The position numbers and the translations under genes are program-made. A stretch of 64,000 bases of DNA from Flavobacterium cupriresistens (GTDB taxonomy: Bacteria; Bacteroidota; Bacteroidia; Flavobacteriales; Flavobacteriaceae), in assembly GCF_020911925.1 (NCBI RefSeq), contig NZ_CP087134.1, positions 1,054,001 to 1,118,000 of the forward strand. Direction: 5' to 3'. How positions within the stretch are numbered: the first letter of the stretch is position 1; each line of letters opens with the position of its first letter. Of this stretch, positions 43,067-51,779 are shown one piece after another. The notes beneath the pieces were generated by a model, which saw nothing but the letters and a program-made list of their open reading frames with translations, did no database searches and was not told the DNA's origin.

Positions 43067-44644
43067 ATGGCGGAAATCAAACCTGCTGAAATTTCAGCAA
43101 TATTAAGAAAGCAAGTAGAAGGTTTTGAATCTGGTGCTACGCTAGAGGAAGTGGGAACAGTACTTCAAGTTGGAGATGGTATTGCTCGTATTTACGGGTT
43201 ATCTAATGTACAATACGGTGAGTTAGTTGAATTCGATAACGGACTTGAAGCAATTGTATTGAACCTTGAAGAAGACAATGTTGGTGTGGTACTTTTAGGA
43301 CCATCAACAGGTATCAAAGAAGGATCAACTGCAAAAAGAACACAACGTATCGCTTCTCTTAAAGTAGGTGAGCAAATGGTAGGACGTGTAGTAAACACGC
43401 TTGGTTTTCCAATTGACGGAAAAGGACCAATTGGTGGAGACTTATACGAAATGCCGTTAGAAAGAAAAGCTCCTGGAGTTATCTTTCGTCAGCCAGTTAC
43501 GGAGCCATTACAAACAGGTATTAAGGCAGTAGATGCTATGATCCCGGTTGGTCGTGGACAACGTGAGCTTGTAATCGGTGACCGTCAAACAGGTAAGTCA
43601 ACTGTTTGTATCGATACAATCTTAAATCAAAAAGAATTTTACGATGCAGGAAAACCTGTATTCTGTATATATGTTGCAATTGGGCAAAAAGCTTCAACTG
43701 TAGCAGGAATTGCTAAAATGTTAGAAGAAAAAGGTGCAATGGCGTATACCGTTATTGTTGCAGCTAATGCTTCTGATCCAGCTCCAATGCAAGTTTATGC
43801 TCCTTTCGCAGGTGCTGCAATTGGAGAATATTTCAGAGATTCAGGTCGTCCGGCTTTAATTGTTTATGATGATTTATCTAAACAAGCGGTTGCTTACCGT
43901 GAGGTTTCTCTTTTATTAAGAAGACCACCGGGACGTGAGGCATATCCTGGAGACGTTTTCTACTTACACTCTCGTTTATTAGAGCGTGCTTGTAAAGTAA
44001 TTGCTGATGATGGAATTGCTAAAAACATGAATGATTTACCAGACTCTATTAAGCCTATCGTAAAAGGTGGTGGTTCATTAACTGCTTTACCAATTATCGA
44101 AACTCAAGCTGGTGACGTTTCTGCTTATATCCCAACAAACGTAATCTCGATTACAGATGGTCAGATTTTCCTTGATGGAGATTTGTTCAACTCTGGAGTA
44201 CGTCCTGCGATCAACGTAGGTATCTCAGTATCTCGTGTTGGAGGTAATGCACAGATTAAATCTATGAAGAAAGTTTCTGGAACTTTAAAATTAGATCAAG
44301 CTCAATTCCGTGAATTAGAAGCTTTTGCTAAATTTGGTTCTGACTTAGATTCTGTTACTTTAAACGTAATTGAAAAAGGAAAAAGAAACGTTGAAATCTT
44401 GAAACAAGGTTTAAACGATCCTTATACAGTAGAAAATCAAGTAGCTATTATTTACGCTGGTTCTAAAAACTTATTAAGAAACGTTCCTGTAAATAAAGTA
44501 AAAGAATTCGAAGCTGATTTCTTAGCATACTTAAACAGCAAGCATAAAGATACTCTTAATGCTTTAAAAGCTGGTAAGTTAGATGACAACATCACTGATG
44601 TTATCGAAAAAGCAGCAAAAGAAATTTCAGCAAAATATAACTAA
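43067..44644 (+). CDS. atpA: ATP synthase F1 subunit alpha
   Basis: 525 residues, complete. Walker [15 protein letters not shown] is near residue 170, [18 protein letters not shown] is the alpha signature, [13 protein letters not shown] follows, and [20 protein letters not shown] belongs to the nucleotide interface. The N-terminal beta-barrel is present. It forms the non-catalytic sites of F1. It is followed by a 90-bp repeat-rich gap, then atpG. Confidence 0.98.
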   Translation: MAEIKPAEISAILRKQVEGFESGATLEEVGTVLQVGDGIARIYGLSNVQYGELVEFDNGLEAIVLNLEEDNVGVVLLGPSTGIKEGSTAKRTQRIASLKVGEQMVGRVVNTLGFPIDGKGPIGGDLYEMPLERKAPGVIFRQPVTEPLQTGIKAVDAMIPVGRGQRELVIGDRQTGKSTVCIDTILNQKEFYDAGKPVFCIYVAIGQKASTVAGIAKMLEEKGAMAYTVIVAANASDPAPMQVYAPFAGAAIGEYFRDSGRPALIVYDDLSKQAVAYREVSLLLRRPPGREAYPGDVFYLHSRLLERACKVIADDGIAKNMNDLPDSIKPIVKGGGSLTALPIIETQAGDVSAYIPTNVISITDGQIFLDGDLFNSGVRPAINVGISVSRVGGNAQIKSMKKVSGTLKLDQAQFRELEAFAKFGSDLDSVTLNVIEKGKRNVEILKQGLNDPYTVENQVAIIYAGSKNLLRNVPVNKVKEFEADFLAYLNSKHKDTLNALKAGKLDDNITDVIEKAAKEISAKYN

Positions 44645-44645
44645 T

Positions 44646-44731
44646 AAGAGAATTAGTCAATTAGATAATTAGAAAATATCTCCGGATACTTCTGATTATC
44701 TAATTTTCAAATTGTCACATTTTCTAATTAA
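44646..44731. repeat. Dispersed AT-rich repeats between atpA and atpG
   Basis: A direct AATTAGTCAATTAGATAATT element near 44651 and an inverted copy at 44694-44731 of the 35693-35730 element (about 33 of 38 bases alike). The two parts can pair partially in RNA. Confidence 0.7.
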
Positions 44732-44734
44732 TAG

Positions 44735-45595
44735 ATGGCAAATTTAAAGGAAATCCGTAATAGAATTACTTCCGTTTCATCGACGATGCAGATTACATCG
44801 GCTATGAAAATGGTTTCTGCTGCAAAGCTTAAGAAAGCACAAGATGCAATCACTGCAATGCGCCCTTATGCCGAGAAATTAACGGAGTTGTTACAAAATC
44901 TTTCCGCTACACTTGATGGTGAAGTAGGAGGAGATTATACAACACAACGTGAAGTAAAAAAAGTATTACTTGTTGCGATAACTTCGAACAGAGGTTTATG
45001 TGGCGCTTTTAATACTAACATTATTAAAGAGACTAAAAACCGTACTCAGTTTTACGCAGGAAAACAAGTAGATGTTTTTCCTATTGGTAAAAAAGGAAAC
45101 GATGTTTTAGTTAAAACGCATAAAGTTCACGGTCATCATAATGCAATTTTTGATCATTTAACTTTTGATAATGTTGCTGCAATTGCAGATAACTTAACTG
45201 AAAAATTCTTGACAGGAGAGTACGACAGAATCGAATTGATATACAATCAATTTAAAAATGCCGCTACTCAAATCGTTCAGGTTGAGCAATTTTTACCGTT
45301 AGTTCCAATTAAATCTGATGTACCGGTTTCAACTGGAGATTATATTTTTGAGCCTTCAAAAGAAGAAATCGTGTTGACTTTGATTCCTAAATCATTGAAA
45401 ACACAATTATATAAAGGAATTCGTGATTCATTTGCTTCAGAACATGGAGCGCGTATGACAGCTATGCACAAAGCAACTGACAATGCAACTGAATTGAGAA
45501 ACCAATTAAAATTGACTTACAATAAAGCACGTCAGGCATCTATTACTAACGAAATCTTAGAGATCGTTGGTGGAGCAGAAGCTTTGAACGGATAA
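44735..45595 (+). CDS. atpG: ATP synthase F1 subunit gamma
   Basis: 286 residues. The N-terminal helix NLKEIRNRITSVSSTMQITS and SAMKMVSAAKLKKAQ, the motif SNRGLCGAFNTNI, and the C-terminal NKARQASITNEILEIVGGAE are diagnostic. It is the rotor shaft. atpD and atpC do not follow; they are probably elsewhere in the genome, as is common in Bacteroidetes. A strong terminator ends the operon at 45612. Confidence 0.97.
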   Translation: MANLKEIRNRITSVSSTMQITSAMKMVSAAKLKKAQDAITAMRPYAEKLTELLQNLSATLDGEVGGDYTTQREVKKVLLVAITSNRGLCGAFNTNIIKETKNRTQFYAGKQVDVFPIGKKGNDVLVKTHKVHGHHNAIFDHLTFDNVAAIADNLTEKFLTGEYDRIELIYNQFKNAATQIVQVEQFLPLVPIKSDVPVSTGDYIFEPSKEEIVLTLIPKSLKTQLYKGIRDSFASEHGARMTAMHKATDNATELRNQLKLTYNKARQASITNEILEIVGGAEALNG

Positions 45596-45611
45596 TTTAT
45601 TTAAGAGAAAT

Positions 45612-45650
45612 AAAAAGAGCAGACAGTCATACGATTGTCTGCTCTTTTTT
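45612..45650 (+). terminator. Terminator of the atp operon
   Basis: AAAAAGAGCAGACAGTC / TTGTCTGCTCTTTTTT arms with an ATACGA loop, 16 bp after the atpG stop. Very strong. Confidence 0.92.
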
Positions 45651-45965
45651 TATAGAACTGTTTTTCTTTCTGTATAGTTATAAAATGGTGATTCTCATTT
45701 TACTCAAAAAACAAGAATCGACACCATTTTAGAATTGAGTTGCAGAAACCTTAAAATCCGCAATGCTTTGTCTTTTGTGGGAACAAACAAGCTTTATTAG
45801 TCCCAATGCTCTGTTTTTGTAGGGTTACAGATCAGCTGTTATCAATCCCTGTTTAGCAAATTTAGAAAAGTATGGATAAAATGAATTACAGAATTTTTAG
45901 CCTTTATTTATATATTTCGCACCATGGGCTGTGAATTATATAACAGGCAATGAAAAAAAATTAAG
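45651..45965. other. Intergenic region with an inverted repeat and word repeats
   Basis: 45682-45695 and 45714-45730 are AAAATGGTGATTCT and its inverse with a 3-base bulge. Then GCAATGCTTTGTCTTTTGTGGG and CCCAATGCTCTGTTTTTGTAGG form a degenerate direct pair around 45758 and 45803. No ORF or known element was recognised. Confidence 0.5.
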
Positions 45966-45973
45966 TATTTTTG
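45966..45973 (+). promoter_or_regulatory. -7 box TATTTTTG upstream of the acetyltransferase gene
   Basis: Matches TAnnTTTG and includes the TTG at 45971 that would be an alternative upstream start. This favours the ATG at 45992. Confidence 0.5.
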
Positions 45974-45991
45974 TCCTCTATTTTTACACCA

Positions 45992-46438
45992 ATGAAACTA
46001 CAAATACTAGAACTTACTACGATCCCGGAAATGCTGGCACAAATTGAAACCATGCGATTTCTTTATCCGAATCTAACTGTTGAAAAATACGAAGCTTATC
46101 TTTCTGAGATGGTACCGCGTAATTATATCCAAATAGGCGTCTTTGAAGAAGAGCAATGTGTGGGAATTACCGGTTGTTGGACCGCAACTAAATTATGGAC
46201 CGGTAAATATCTCGAAATAGATAATTTTGTTGTTGATCCCGGACAGCGATCTAAAGGAATTGGAAAATTATTAACAGATTATATCGAACAAAAGGCTTTA
46301 GATTCTGATTGCAGCAGCATTGTTCTAGATGCTTTCACCGGTAATTTTGCAGCGCATCGTTTCTATTATAATCAAGGTTATGGGCCCAAAGGCTTTCATT
46401 TTGTTAAAATTTTGGACGAAACAAAATTAACACACTAA
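45992..46438 (+). CDS. GNAT-family N-acetyltransferase
   Basis: 148 residues from the ATG at 45992. FVVDPGQRSKGIGKLLTDYI is the acetyl-CoA motif A (R/Q-x-x-G-x-G/A), and LDAFTGNFAAHRFYYNQGY is motif B. The N-terminal LTTIPEMLAQIETMRFLYPN is a short family start. It moves an acetyl group to an amine of an unknown substrate. The gene is flanked by its own promoter box and a short gap, and it precedes a flippase gene with which it need not be co-transcribed. Confidence 0.85.
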   Translation: MKLQILELTTIPEMLAQIETMRFLYPNLTVEKYEAYLSEMVPRNYIQIGVFEEEQCVGITGCWTATKLWTGKYLEIDNFVVDPGQRSKGIGKLLTDYIEQKALDSDCSSIVLDAFTGNFAAHRFYYNQGYGPKGFHFVKILDETKLTH

Positions 46439-46497
46439 AAAGACCTGTTGCGTTTTTTATTGAATCAACAAAAGCAATAATAAACGAAAGAATTGGT

Positions 46498-46505
46498 TAT
46501 TTTTG
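46498..46505 (+). promoter_or_regulatory. -7 box TATTTTTG upstream of the second flippase
   Basis: Matches TAnnTTTG and overlaps the TTG at 46503 that would be an upstream start. It favours the TTG at 46533. Confidence 0.5.
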
Positions 46506-46532
46506 TTTTACGAACTTTATTACAAGTATATT

Positions 46533-47993
46533 TTGGGATTATATAAAAATCTATTCAAACAAACGGCTATTTATGGACTAGCGACGGTGTTACCGCGAAT
46601 GCTAAGTTTTTTATTAGTACGCTTGTATACCGGTATTTTACCAACGGCAGAATACGGAGAAGTTTCTATCGTTTTATCCTGGATGGTCTTCTTTAACGTA
46701 GTGCTTTCTTATGGAATGGAAACGGCATTTTTTAGGTTTTATAGTGCAGAAGACGATAAAAAGAATGTGATTGCTACAGCGACAATATCAATATTCTGGT
46801 CTTCAATTGGGTTTTTGTTTGCAGCATTAATTTTTAGAAATACGCTGGCAAATTGGGCGGAAGTCGACTCACAGTATATTACGTATTCCGTTTGGATTTT
46901 AGTTCTGGACGCGCTGGTTTTGGTGCCATTTTCTAAACTTAGAGCCAATCAGAGACCAATGGTTTATGCGGCAATAAAGATTGGAAATGTGGTAATAAAC
47001 ATGGTATTGAATTTTTTCTTTTTAATATACTTACCCAAACTTGCCATCGCAAACCCAAATTCAGTTTGGGATAATTTATATATTGAAAACTTCCAGATCG
47101 CTTATATTTTCATAGCCAACTTATTAGCCAGTTTGGCCACTTTTGTTGTATTATCCCCAAATTATCTTTCGCTTGGACGAAAATTCGATCCGGTACTTTG
47201 GAAAAAGATGATGAAATATGGTTTACCTATTCTTGTTGCCGGACTAGCGTTTGCCGTTAACGAACATTTTGATAAAATCTTACTAGGTTATTTACTGCCT
47301 GAAAATTTGGCTAAATCAGAGGTTGGAGCTTATTCTGCCTGTTACAAGTTAGGTTTGTTTATGGTTTTGTTTGCAACTGCCTTTAGATTGGGTATTGAGC
47401 CGTTCTTTTTTAGTCATGCCAAAAACGCCAACGCCCCACAGACCTACGCCGTTATCACGAAGTACTTCGTTATTTTTGGTTCACTGATTTTATTGGGTGT
47501 AATTGTTTTTGCAGATTTCCTGAAATTCCTTTTACTGGACAACAAATCCTATTGGGAAGCAATGAAGGTCGTGCCCCTAATTATACTGGCGAATTTCTTC
47601 TTAGGAATTTACAACAATTTGTCGGTTTGGTATAAACTGACAGATCAAACCAAAATTGGAGCTTATATTTCTATCGTTGGTGCTATAGTAACGTTGGTTT
47701 TGAATTACTTTCTAATTCCAAAGTACAGTTATTACGGATCCGCTATTGCAACTATTTCAGCATATGGAAGTATGATGTTAATATCGTATATTTTAGGAAA
47801 TAAGTATTATCCGATTCCCTACGACATGAAGAAAATAGGGGCTTATTTAGGAATTTCAATTGCATTTTCTGCTATTTCTTTTTACGGATTCAGAGAAAAA
47901 TATTACGTTGGAATCCCATTACTTTTAATCTTTATTTATTTTGTTTATCACAATGAAAAGGATACAATCAAAGGAATTATGAATAGAAAATAG
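46533..47993 (+). CDS. Oligosaccharide flippase family protein (MATE/MOP)
   Basis: 486 residues from TTG at 46533, giving MGLYKNLFKQTAIYGLATVL, which matches the usual family start; a start at 46503 would fall in a promoter box. About 14 membrane helices. LPRMLSFLLVRLYTGILP and TAEYGEVSIVLSW are standard for the Wzx/RfbX group in Bacteroidetes. It moves lipid-linked glycan across the inner membrane. It is followed by dut and a sugar-nucleotide transferase, so the cluster 46533-49578 may serve one glycan. Confidence 0.88.
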   Translation: MGLYKNLFKQTAIYGLATVLPRMLSFLLVRLYTGILPTAEYGEVSIVLSWMVFFNVVLSYGMETAFFRFYSAEDDKKNVIATATISIFWSSIGFLFAALIFRNTLANWAEVDSQYITYSVWILVLDALVLVPFSKLRANQRPMVYAAIKIGNVVINMVLNFFFLIYLPKLAIANPNSVWDNLYIENFQIAYIFIANLLASLATFVVLSPNYLSLGRKFDPVLWKKMMKYGLPILVAGLAFAVNEHFDKILLGYLLPENLAKSEVGAYSACYKLGLFMVLFATAFRLGIEPFFFSHAKNANAPQTYAVITKYFVIFGSLILLGVIVFADFLKFLLLDNKSYWEAMKVVPLIILANFFLGIYNNLSVWYKLTDQTKIGAYISIVGAIVTLVLNYFLIPKYSYYGSAIATISAYGSMMLISYILGNKYYPIPYDMKKIGAYLGISIAFSAISFYGFREKYYVGIPLLLIFIYFVYHNEKDTIKGIMNRK

Positions 47994-48038
47994 AATCGGG
48001 TTAAATCCAATTTTATTTTTTTAGAATTTAATATAAAA

Positions 48039-48473
48039 ATGAAAATACAAATTATAAATAAATCACAGCACGATTTGCCAAACTACGAAACAATTGCTTC
48101 GGCTGGAATGGATTTGCGCGCTAATTTAACAGAATCAATAACTTTAAAACCACTAGAAAGAACCATCGTAAAAACGGGACTTTTTATTGAATTACCAATC
48201 GGATATGAAGCACAGGTAAGACCAAGAAGTGGTCTTGCAGCAAAAAAAGGAGTTACGGTTTTAAATTCACCGGGTACTGTAGATGCGGATTATAGAGGAG
48301 AAATAGGTGTAATTTTAGTAAATTTATCAAATGAAGTTTTCGTAATCGAAAATGGAGAAAGAATTGCACAGTTGATTATCGCCAAACATGAAAGAGCAGA
48401 ATGGGTAGTAGTAGAAGAACTTTCTGTAACCTCCAGAGGTGAAGGCGGTTTTGGAAGTACGGGAGTAAAATAA
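48039..48473 (+). CDS. dut: Deoxyuridine 5'-triphosphate nucleotidohydrolase
   Basis: 144 residues, all five trimeric dUTPase motifs present: [10 protein letters not shown] (1), [11 protein letters not shown] (2), [13 protein letters not shown] (3), ERIAQLII (4) and [10 protein letters not shown] (5). It hydrolyses dUTP to dUMP and pyrophosphate, keeping uracil out of DNA. It lies 45 bp after the flippase gene and 89 bp before the nucleotidyltransferase. Confidence 0.97.
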   Translation: MKIQIINKSQHDLPNYETIASAGMDLRANLTESITLKPLERTIVKTGLFIELPIGYEAQVRPRSGLAAKKGVTVLNSPGTVDADYRGEIGVILVNLSNEVFVIENGERIAQLIIAKHERAEWVVVEELSVTSRGEGGFGSTGVK

Positions 48474-48561
48474 TTTACAGTCTCGGTTTTCCGTTTATAA
48501 ACTTTACAACAAACCAAACCAATTGAAGATTTTAAATCTTCCCATAAAAAATAAAAAACAA

Positions 48562-49578
48562 ATGAAAATAATCGTTCCAATGGCAGGTCGTGGATCACGA
48601 CTTAGACCACATACTTTAACTGTTCCTAAACCATTAATTCCAGTTGCAGGGAAATCAATCGTTCATCGCTTGGTTGAAGACATTGCTGAGATATTAAAAG
48701 AACCAATTGATGAAGTTGCTTTTATACTTGGAGATCCTGCTTTTTTTGGAGATGACCTTGTAGAGAGTCTGGAAGAGTTAGCAGGTAGTTTAGGAGCAAA
48801 AGCATTTATTTACCGTCAGGATTTACCTTTAGGTACCGGACATGCTATTATGTGTGCAAAAGAATCGTTATCGGGTCCGGCAGTTATTGCCTATGCCGAT
48901 ACTTTAATCAGAGCTGATTTCGAATTAGATCCATCAGCTGACGCGGTAATTTGGGTAAAACAAGTAGAACAACCTGAAGCTTTTGGTGTTGTAAAATTAA
49001 ACGCAAACAATGAAATTATTGAATTGGTTGAAAAACCAAAAGAGTTTGTAAGTGATTTAGCTGTTATCGGAATTTACTACTTTAAAGAAGTGGGTGATTT
49101 GAAAAAAGAACTTCAGAACGTTTTGGACAATAACATCCAAAATGGAGGAGAATATCAGATTAACGACGGAATTAAAGCCATGATGGCAAACGGAAAAGTT
49201 TTTAAAACCGGAAGTGTTGATGAGTGGATGGACTGCGGAAACAAAGATGTGACTGTTGAAACAAATACGAGAATGCTCGGATTTTTGCATAACGATGGAG
49301 AACATTTGGTAGATTTTGATGTGAAATTAGAAAACGCAACAATTATTCCGCCTTGTTATATTGGTGAAAACGTAGTGTTGAAAAACGCAACGGTAGGACC
49401 AAACGTTTCATTAGGAAAAGGATGTCATGTGATTGACAGTACCATTAAAAATAGTCTGGTACAAACGTTTTCTCAAATAAAAAATGCTAATTTAGACAAT
49501 GCGATGATCGGAAATCACGTTAGCTATGATGGTAAGTTTACCAGTATTAGTATTGGTGATTATTCGGTTTTAGAATAG
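48562..49578 (+). CDS. Sugar-phosphate nucleotidyltransferase
   Basis: 338 residues from the ATG at 48562, so the protein begins MKIIVPMAGRGSRLRPHTL, the family start; an upstream ATG at 48523 adds 13 unrelated residues. The Rossmann-like nucleotidyltransferase motif (G-x-G-x-R-L-x-P, then KPLIPVAGKS) is complete, YADTLIRADFELD follows, and the C-terminal third is a left-handed beta-helix with hexapeptide-like repeats (NATIIPPCYIGENVVLKNAT). It makes an NDP-sugar (UDP, dTDP or GDP; not decidable here). It may supply the neighbouring glycan genes. Confidence 0.9.
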   Translation: MKIIVPMAGRGSRLRPHTLTVPKPLIPVAGKSIVHRLVEDIAEILKEPIDEVAFILGDPAFFGDDLVESLEELAGSLGAKAFIYRQDLPLGTGHAIMCAKESLSGPAVIAYADTLIRADFELDPSADAVIWVKQVEQPEAFGVVKLNANNEIIELVEKPKEFVSDLAVIGIYYFKEVGDLKKELQNVLDNNIQNGGEYQINDGIKAMMANGKVFKTGSVDEWMDCGNKDVTVETNTRMLGFLHNDGEHLVDFDVKLENATIIPPCYIGENVVLKNATVGPNVSLGKGCHVIDSTIKNSLVQTFSQIKNANLDNAMIGNHVSYDGKFTSISIGDYSVLE

Positions 49579-49616
49579 ACAGGTAGTATTCTTTTGTTTT
49601 AAATGAAATTATAAAA

Positions 49617-50969
49617 ATGATGAAAAAGGGAGTTTTAGTAATTTTGTTTTCTGTTTTCTTTGGTAATACGATGTCGGTTATGGCTCAGACAGAACCGGAG
49701 GATATTGCTATGGTTACAGATGAATATAAAGACTCTTTTTTCGAATCATTAAAGCAAAAAGGAATTGAAAATTATGATAAGGCAATCGTTTCGTTGCAGA
49801 AATGTATCAAGTTAAAACCCAATGATGCAGTTGCTTATTTCGAATTGGGTAAAAATTATCTGGCTTTAAAAGATTATAAAAATGCACAGGATTCTTTTGA
49901 AAAAGCGACTCAGTTAGATCCAAAAAACAAATGGTTTTGGCTTGGGATTTATGATGTAAGTTTTGAAACCAAAAATTACAATCTCGCAATTGAAACCATT
50001 CAAAGAATCATTTTGTTTGATGAAGAGTATAAGGACGATTTGATTTCGATATACATGATAACCAATCAATACGATAAAGCGTTGGTTGCGATTAATGAAA
50101 TGAACGACAAGTTTGGGAAATCATCAGATCGTGAAATTTATAAAAATCAGATCATGTCTCAGGGGAAATATCAAAATGCAGAGATTGGCAATTTGATTGA
50201 TCAGATTAAGAAGAACCCAAAAGAAGAATCCAATTACGTAAACCTGATTTTTCTGTATTCAAAAGGAGAAGAAACAGACAAGGCTATAGACGTTGCCAAA
50301 CAATTGGCAAAAGAAATTCCGACTTCAGATTGGGCTCAGGTCAGTTTGTTTAAGGGATATTTAGATGCCAATCAGGCTGATAAAGCGATTAAGGCGATGA
50401 ATGTAATTTTATCAAGTGCAAAAATTGATTCAAAAATAAAACACCGTACCTTAAATGAATTTTTGATTTATGTGAATAAAAATCCGCAGTACGCTCCGGA
50501 TCTGGAAAAAGCGATTTCTTATTTTGATAATGATAAAGAAATTGATGTTGCAAAAGAAATAGGAAAGTTTTATCACAGCAAAAATCAATTTGAAAACGCC
50601 ATTAAGTATTATGAGAAAGATCTAAAATCAAACTCAGATACCGATCGCGAGACCAATTTGCTTTTGTTAGAGGCTTATACACAGGCAAAACAATTTGAGC
50701 CTATGACAAAAAGAGCCATGTATATGATTGAAGTGTACCCGAGTCAACCGCAATTTTATTATTATGCCGGTTTAGGGAACAATCAATTGAAGCAATTTAA
50801 AAATGCAAAAACGGTTTTAGAAATGGGACTGGATTATGTAGTTGACGATATAAAACTGGAATCGAATTTTAATATTCAGTTAGGAGAGGCTTACAATGGG
50901 TTAGGAGATGCCAAGAAAAAAGAGGAATACTTTTTGAAGGCAAATGAGTTATTGAAGAAAAAAAAGTAA
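49617..50969 (+). CDS. Secreted tetratricopeptide repeat protein
   Basis: 450 residues, signal peptide MKKGVLVILFSVFFGNTMSV ending near Ala-Gln. Several TPR units from residue about 60: YFELGKNYLALKDYKNAQDS, FEKATQLDPKNKWFWLGIYD, LIETYTQ-like LLLEAYTQAKQFEPM. It can start at 49617 or 49620 (ATGATG). TPR proteins act as scaffolds; no partner can be named. It is followed by the DUF4292 lipoprotein and an EnvC-like gene, with gaps of 7 and 2 bp, so the three are probably one operon. Confidence 0.85.
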   Translation: MMKKGVLVILFSVFFGNTMSVMAQTEPEDIAMVTDEYKDSFFESLKQKGIENYDKAIVSLQKCIKLKPNDAVAYFELGKNYLALKDYKNAQDSFEKATQLDPKNKWFWLGIYDVSFETKNYNLAIETIQRIILFDEEYKDDLISIYMITNQYDKALVAINEMNDKFGKSSDREIYKNQIMSQGKYQNAEIGNLIDQIKKNPKEESNYVNLIFLYSKGEETDKAIDVAKQLAKEIPTSDWAQVSLFKGYLDANQADKAIKAMNVILSSAKIDSKIKHRTLNEFLIYVNKNPQYAPDLEKAISYFDNDKEIDVAKEIGKFYHSKNQFENAIKYYEKDLKSNSDTDRETNLLLLEAYTQAKQFEPMTKRAMYMIEVYPSQPQFYYYAGLGNNQLKQFKNAKTVLEMGLDYVVDDIKLESNFNIQLGEAYNGLGDAKKKEEYFLKANELLKKKK

Positions 50970-50976
50970 AGAGTAA

Positions 50977-51756
50977 ATGAAAAAGTATATAATAATACTA
51001 TCGATGTCCGTTTTTGTGATTTCTTGTAAATCTAAAGCTGTTGCCGTACAAAACAATAAAACGGAAGTAGTTGAGGCAAAAAAAGACAAAAAAGCAATAG
51101 AAAAACATTACGATAATAAATTAGATTTTTCAACCGTATACATAAAAGCAAGTGCGAGGTATGTCGATGAAAAACAAAGTCAAAATGTTTCGGCCGAGAT
51201 AAAAATCGAAAAAGACAAACAGATTTTAATAAGTGTTCGTTTTCTGGGAATTACCATGGCAAAAGCGTTGATAACGCCGACAGCTGTAAGTTATTACGAA
51301 AAAATAAACAGTACTTACTACGAAGGCGACTTTACAAGTTTGAGTAAATGGTTGGGTACAGAATTGAATTACAGTAAGGTACAAAATTTATTGGTAGGTG
51401 AGGCTTTAGAAGATTTAAGAAAAGGAGACTACACACAAACTATTGTAGAAAACCTCTTTCGTTTGGAAGATCAAAAAGAAGCGAATATCAAAAAAGTATT
51501 CTTTCTGGAGCCGGAAAAATATTTGTTGCAAAAGGAACAAATTTCACAACCATCAGAAAACAGAATGTTAGAAATTAAATATTCTGACAGTAAAGTTTTT
51601 GATCAGGGAACACTTCCAACGGCAATCGAAATTAATGCGATTCAGCCGAAAGGAAAAACAGATATTAATTTAAATTACAATACTATTTCGTTCAACGAAC
51701 AACTTTCTTTTCCGTATAGCGTACCAAGTGGCTATAAAAAGGTTATAATTAAGTAA
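50977..51756 (+). CDS. DUF4292 lipoprotein
   Basis: 259 residues with a type II signal peptide (MKKYIIILSMSVFVISCKSK, Cys17). The mature domain, with LDFSTVYIKASARYVDE, VSAEIKIEKDKQILISVRFL and YYEGDFTSLSKWLGTEL, is DUF4292, a LolA/LolB-like fold found in Bacteroidetes. It probably binds a lipid or lipoprotein in the periplasm; that is family-level inference. It lies between the TPR gene and the EnvC-like gene, 7 bp after the former. Confidence 0.87.
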   Translation: MKKYIIILSMSVFVISCKSKAVAVQNNKTEVVEAKKDKKAIEKHYDNKLDFSTVYIKASARYVDEKQSQNVSAEIKIEKDKQILISVRFLGITMAKALITPTAVSYYEKINSTYYEGDFTSLSKWLGTELNYSKVQNLLVGEALEDLRKGDYTQTIVENLFRLEDQKEANIKKVFFLEPEKYLLQKEQISQPSENRMLEIKYSDSKVFDQGTLPTAIEINAIQPKGKTDINLNYNTISFNEQLSFPYSVPSGYKKVIIK

Positions 51757-51761
51757 ATTTG
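51754..51761 (+). promoter_or_regulatory. -7 box TAAATTTG at the start of the EnvC-like gene
   Basis: Matches TAnnTTTG and covers the TTG at 51759, a possible upstream start, so the ATG at 51780 is favoured. It could be an internal promoter. Confidence 0.4.
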
Positions 51762-51779
51762 CAAAAAGAAAAAAGAAAC

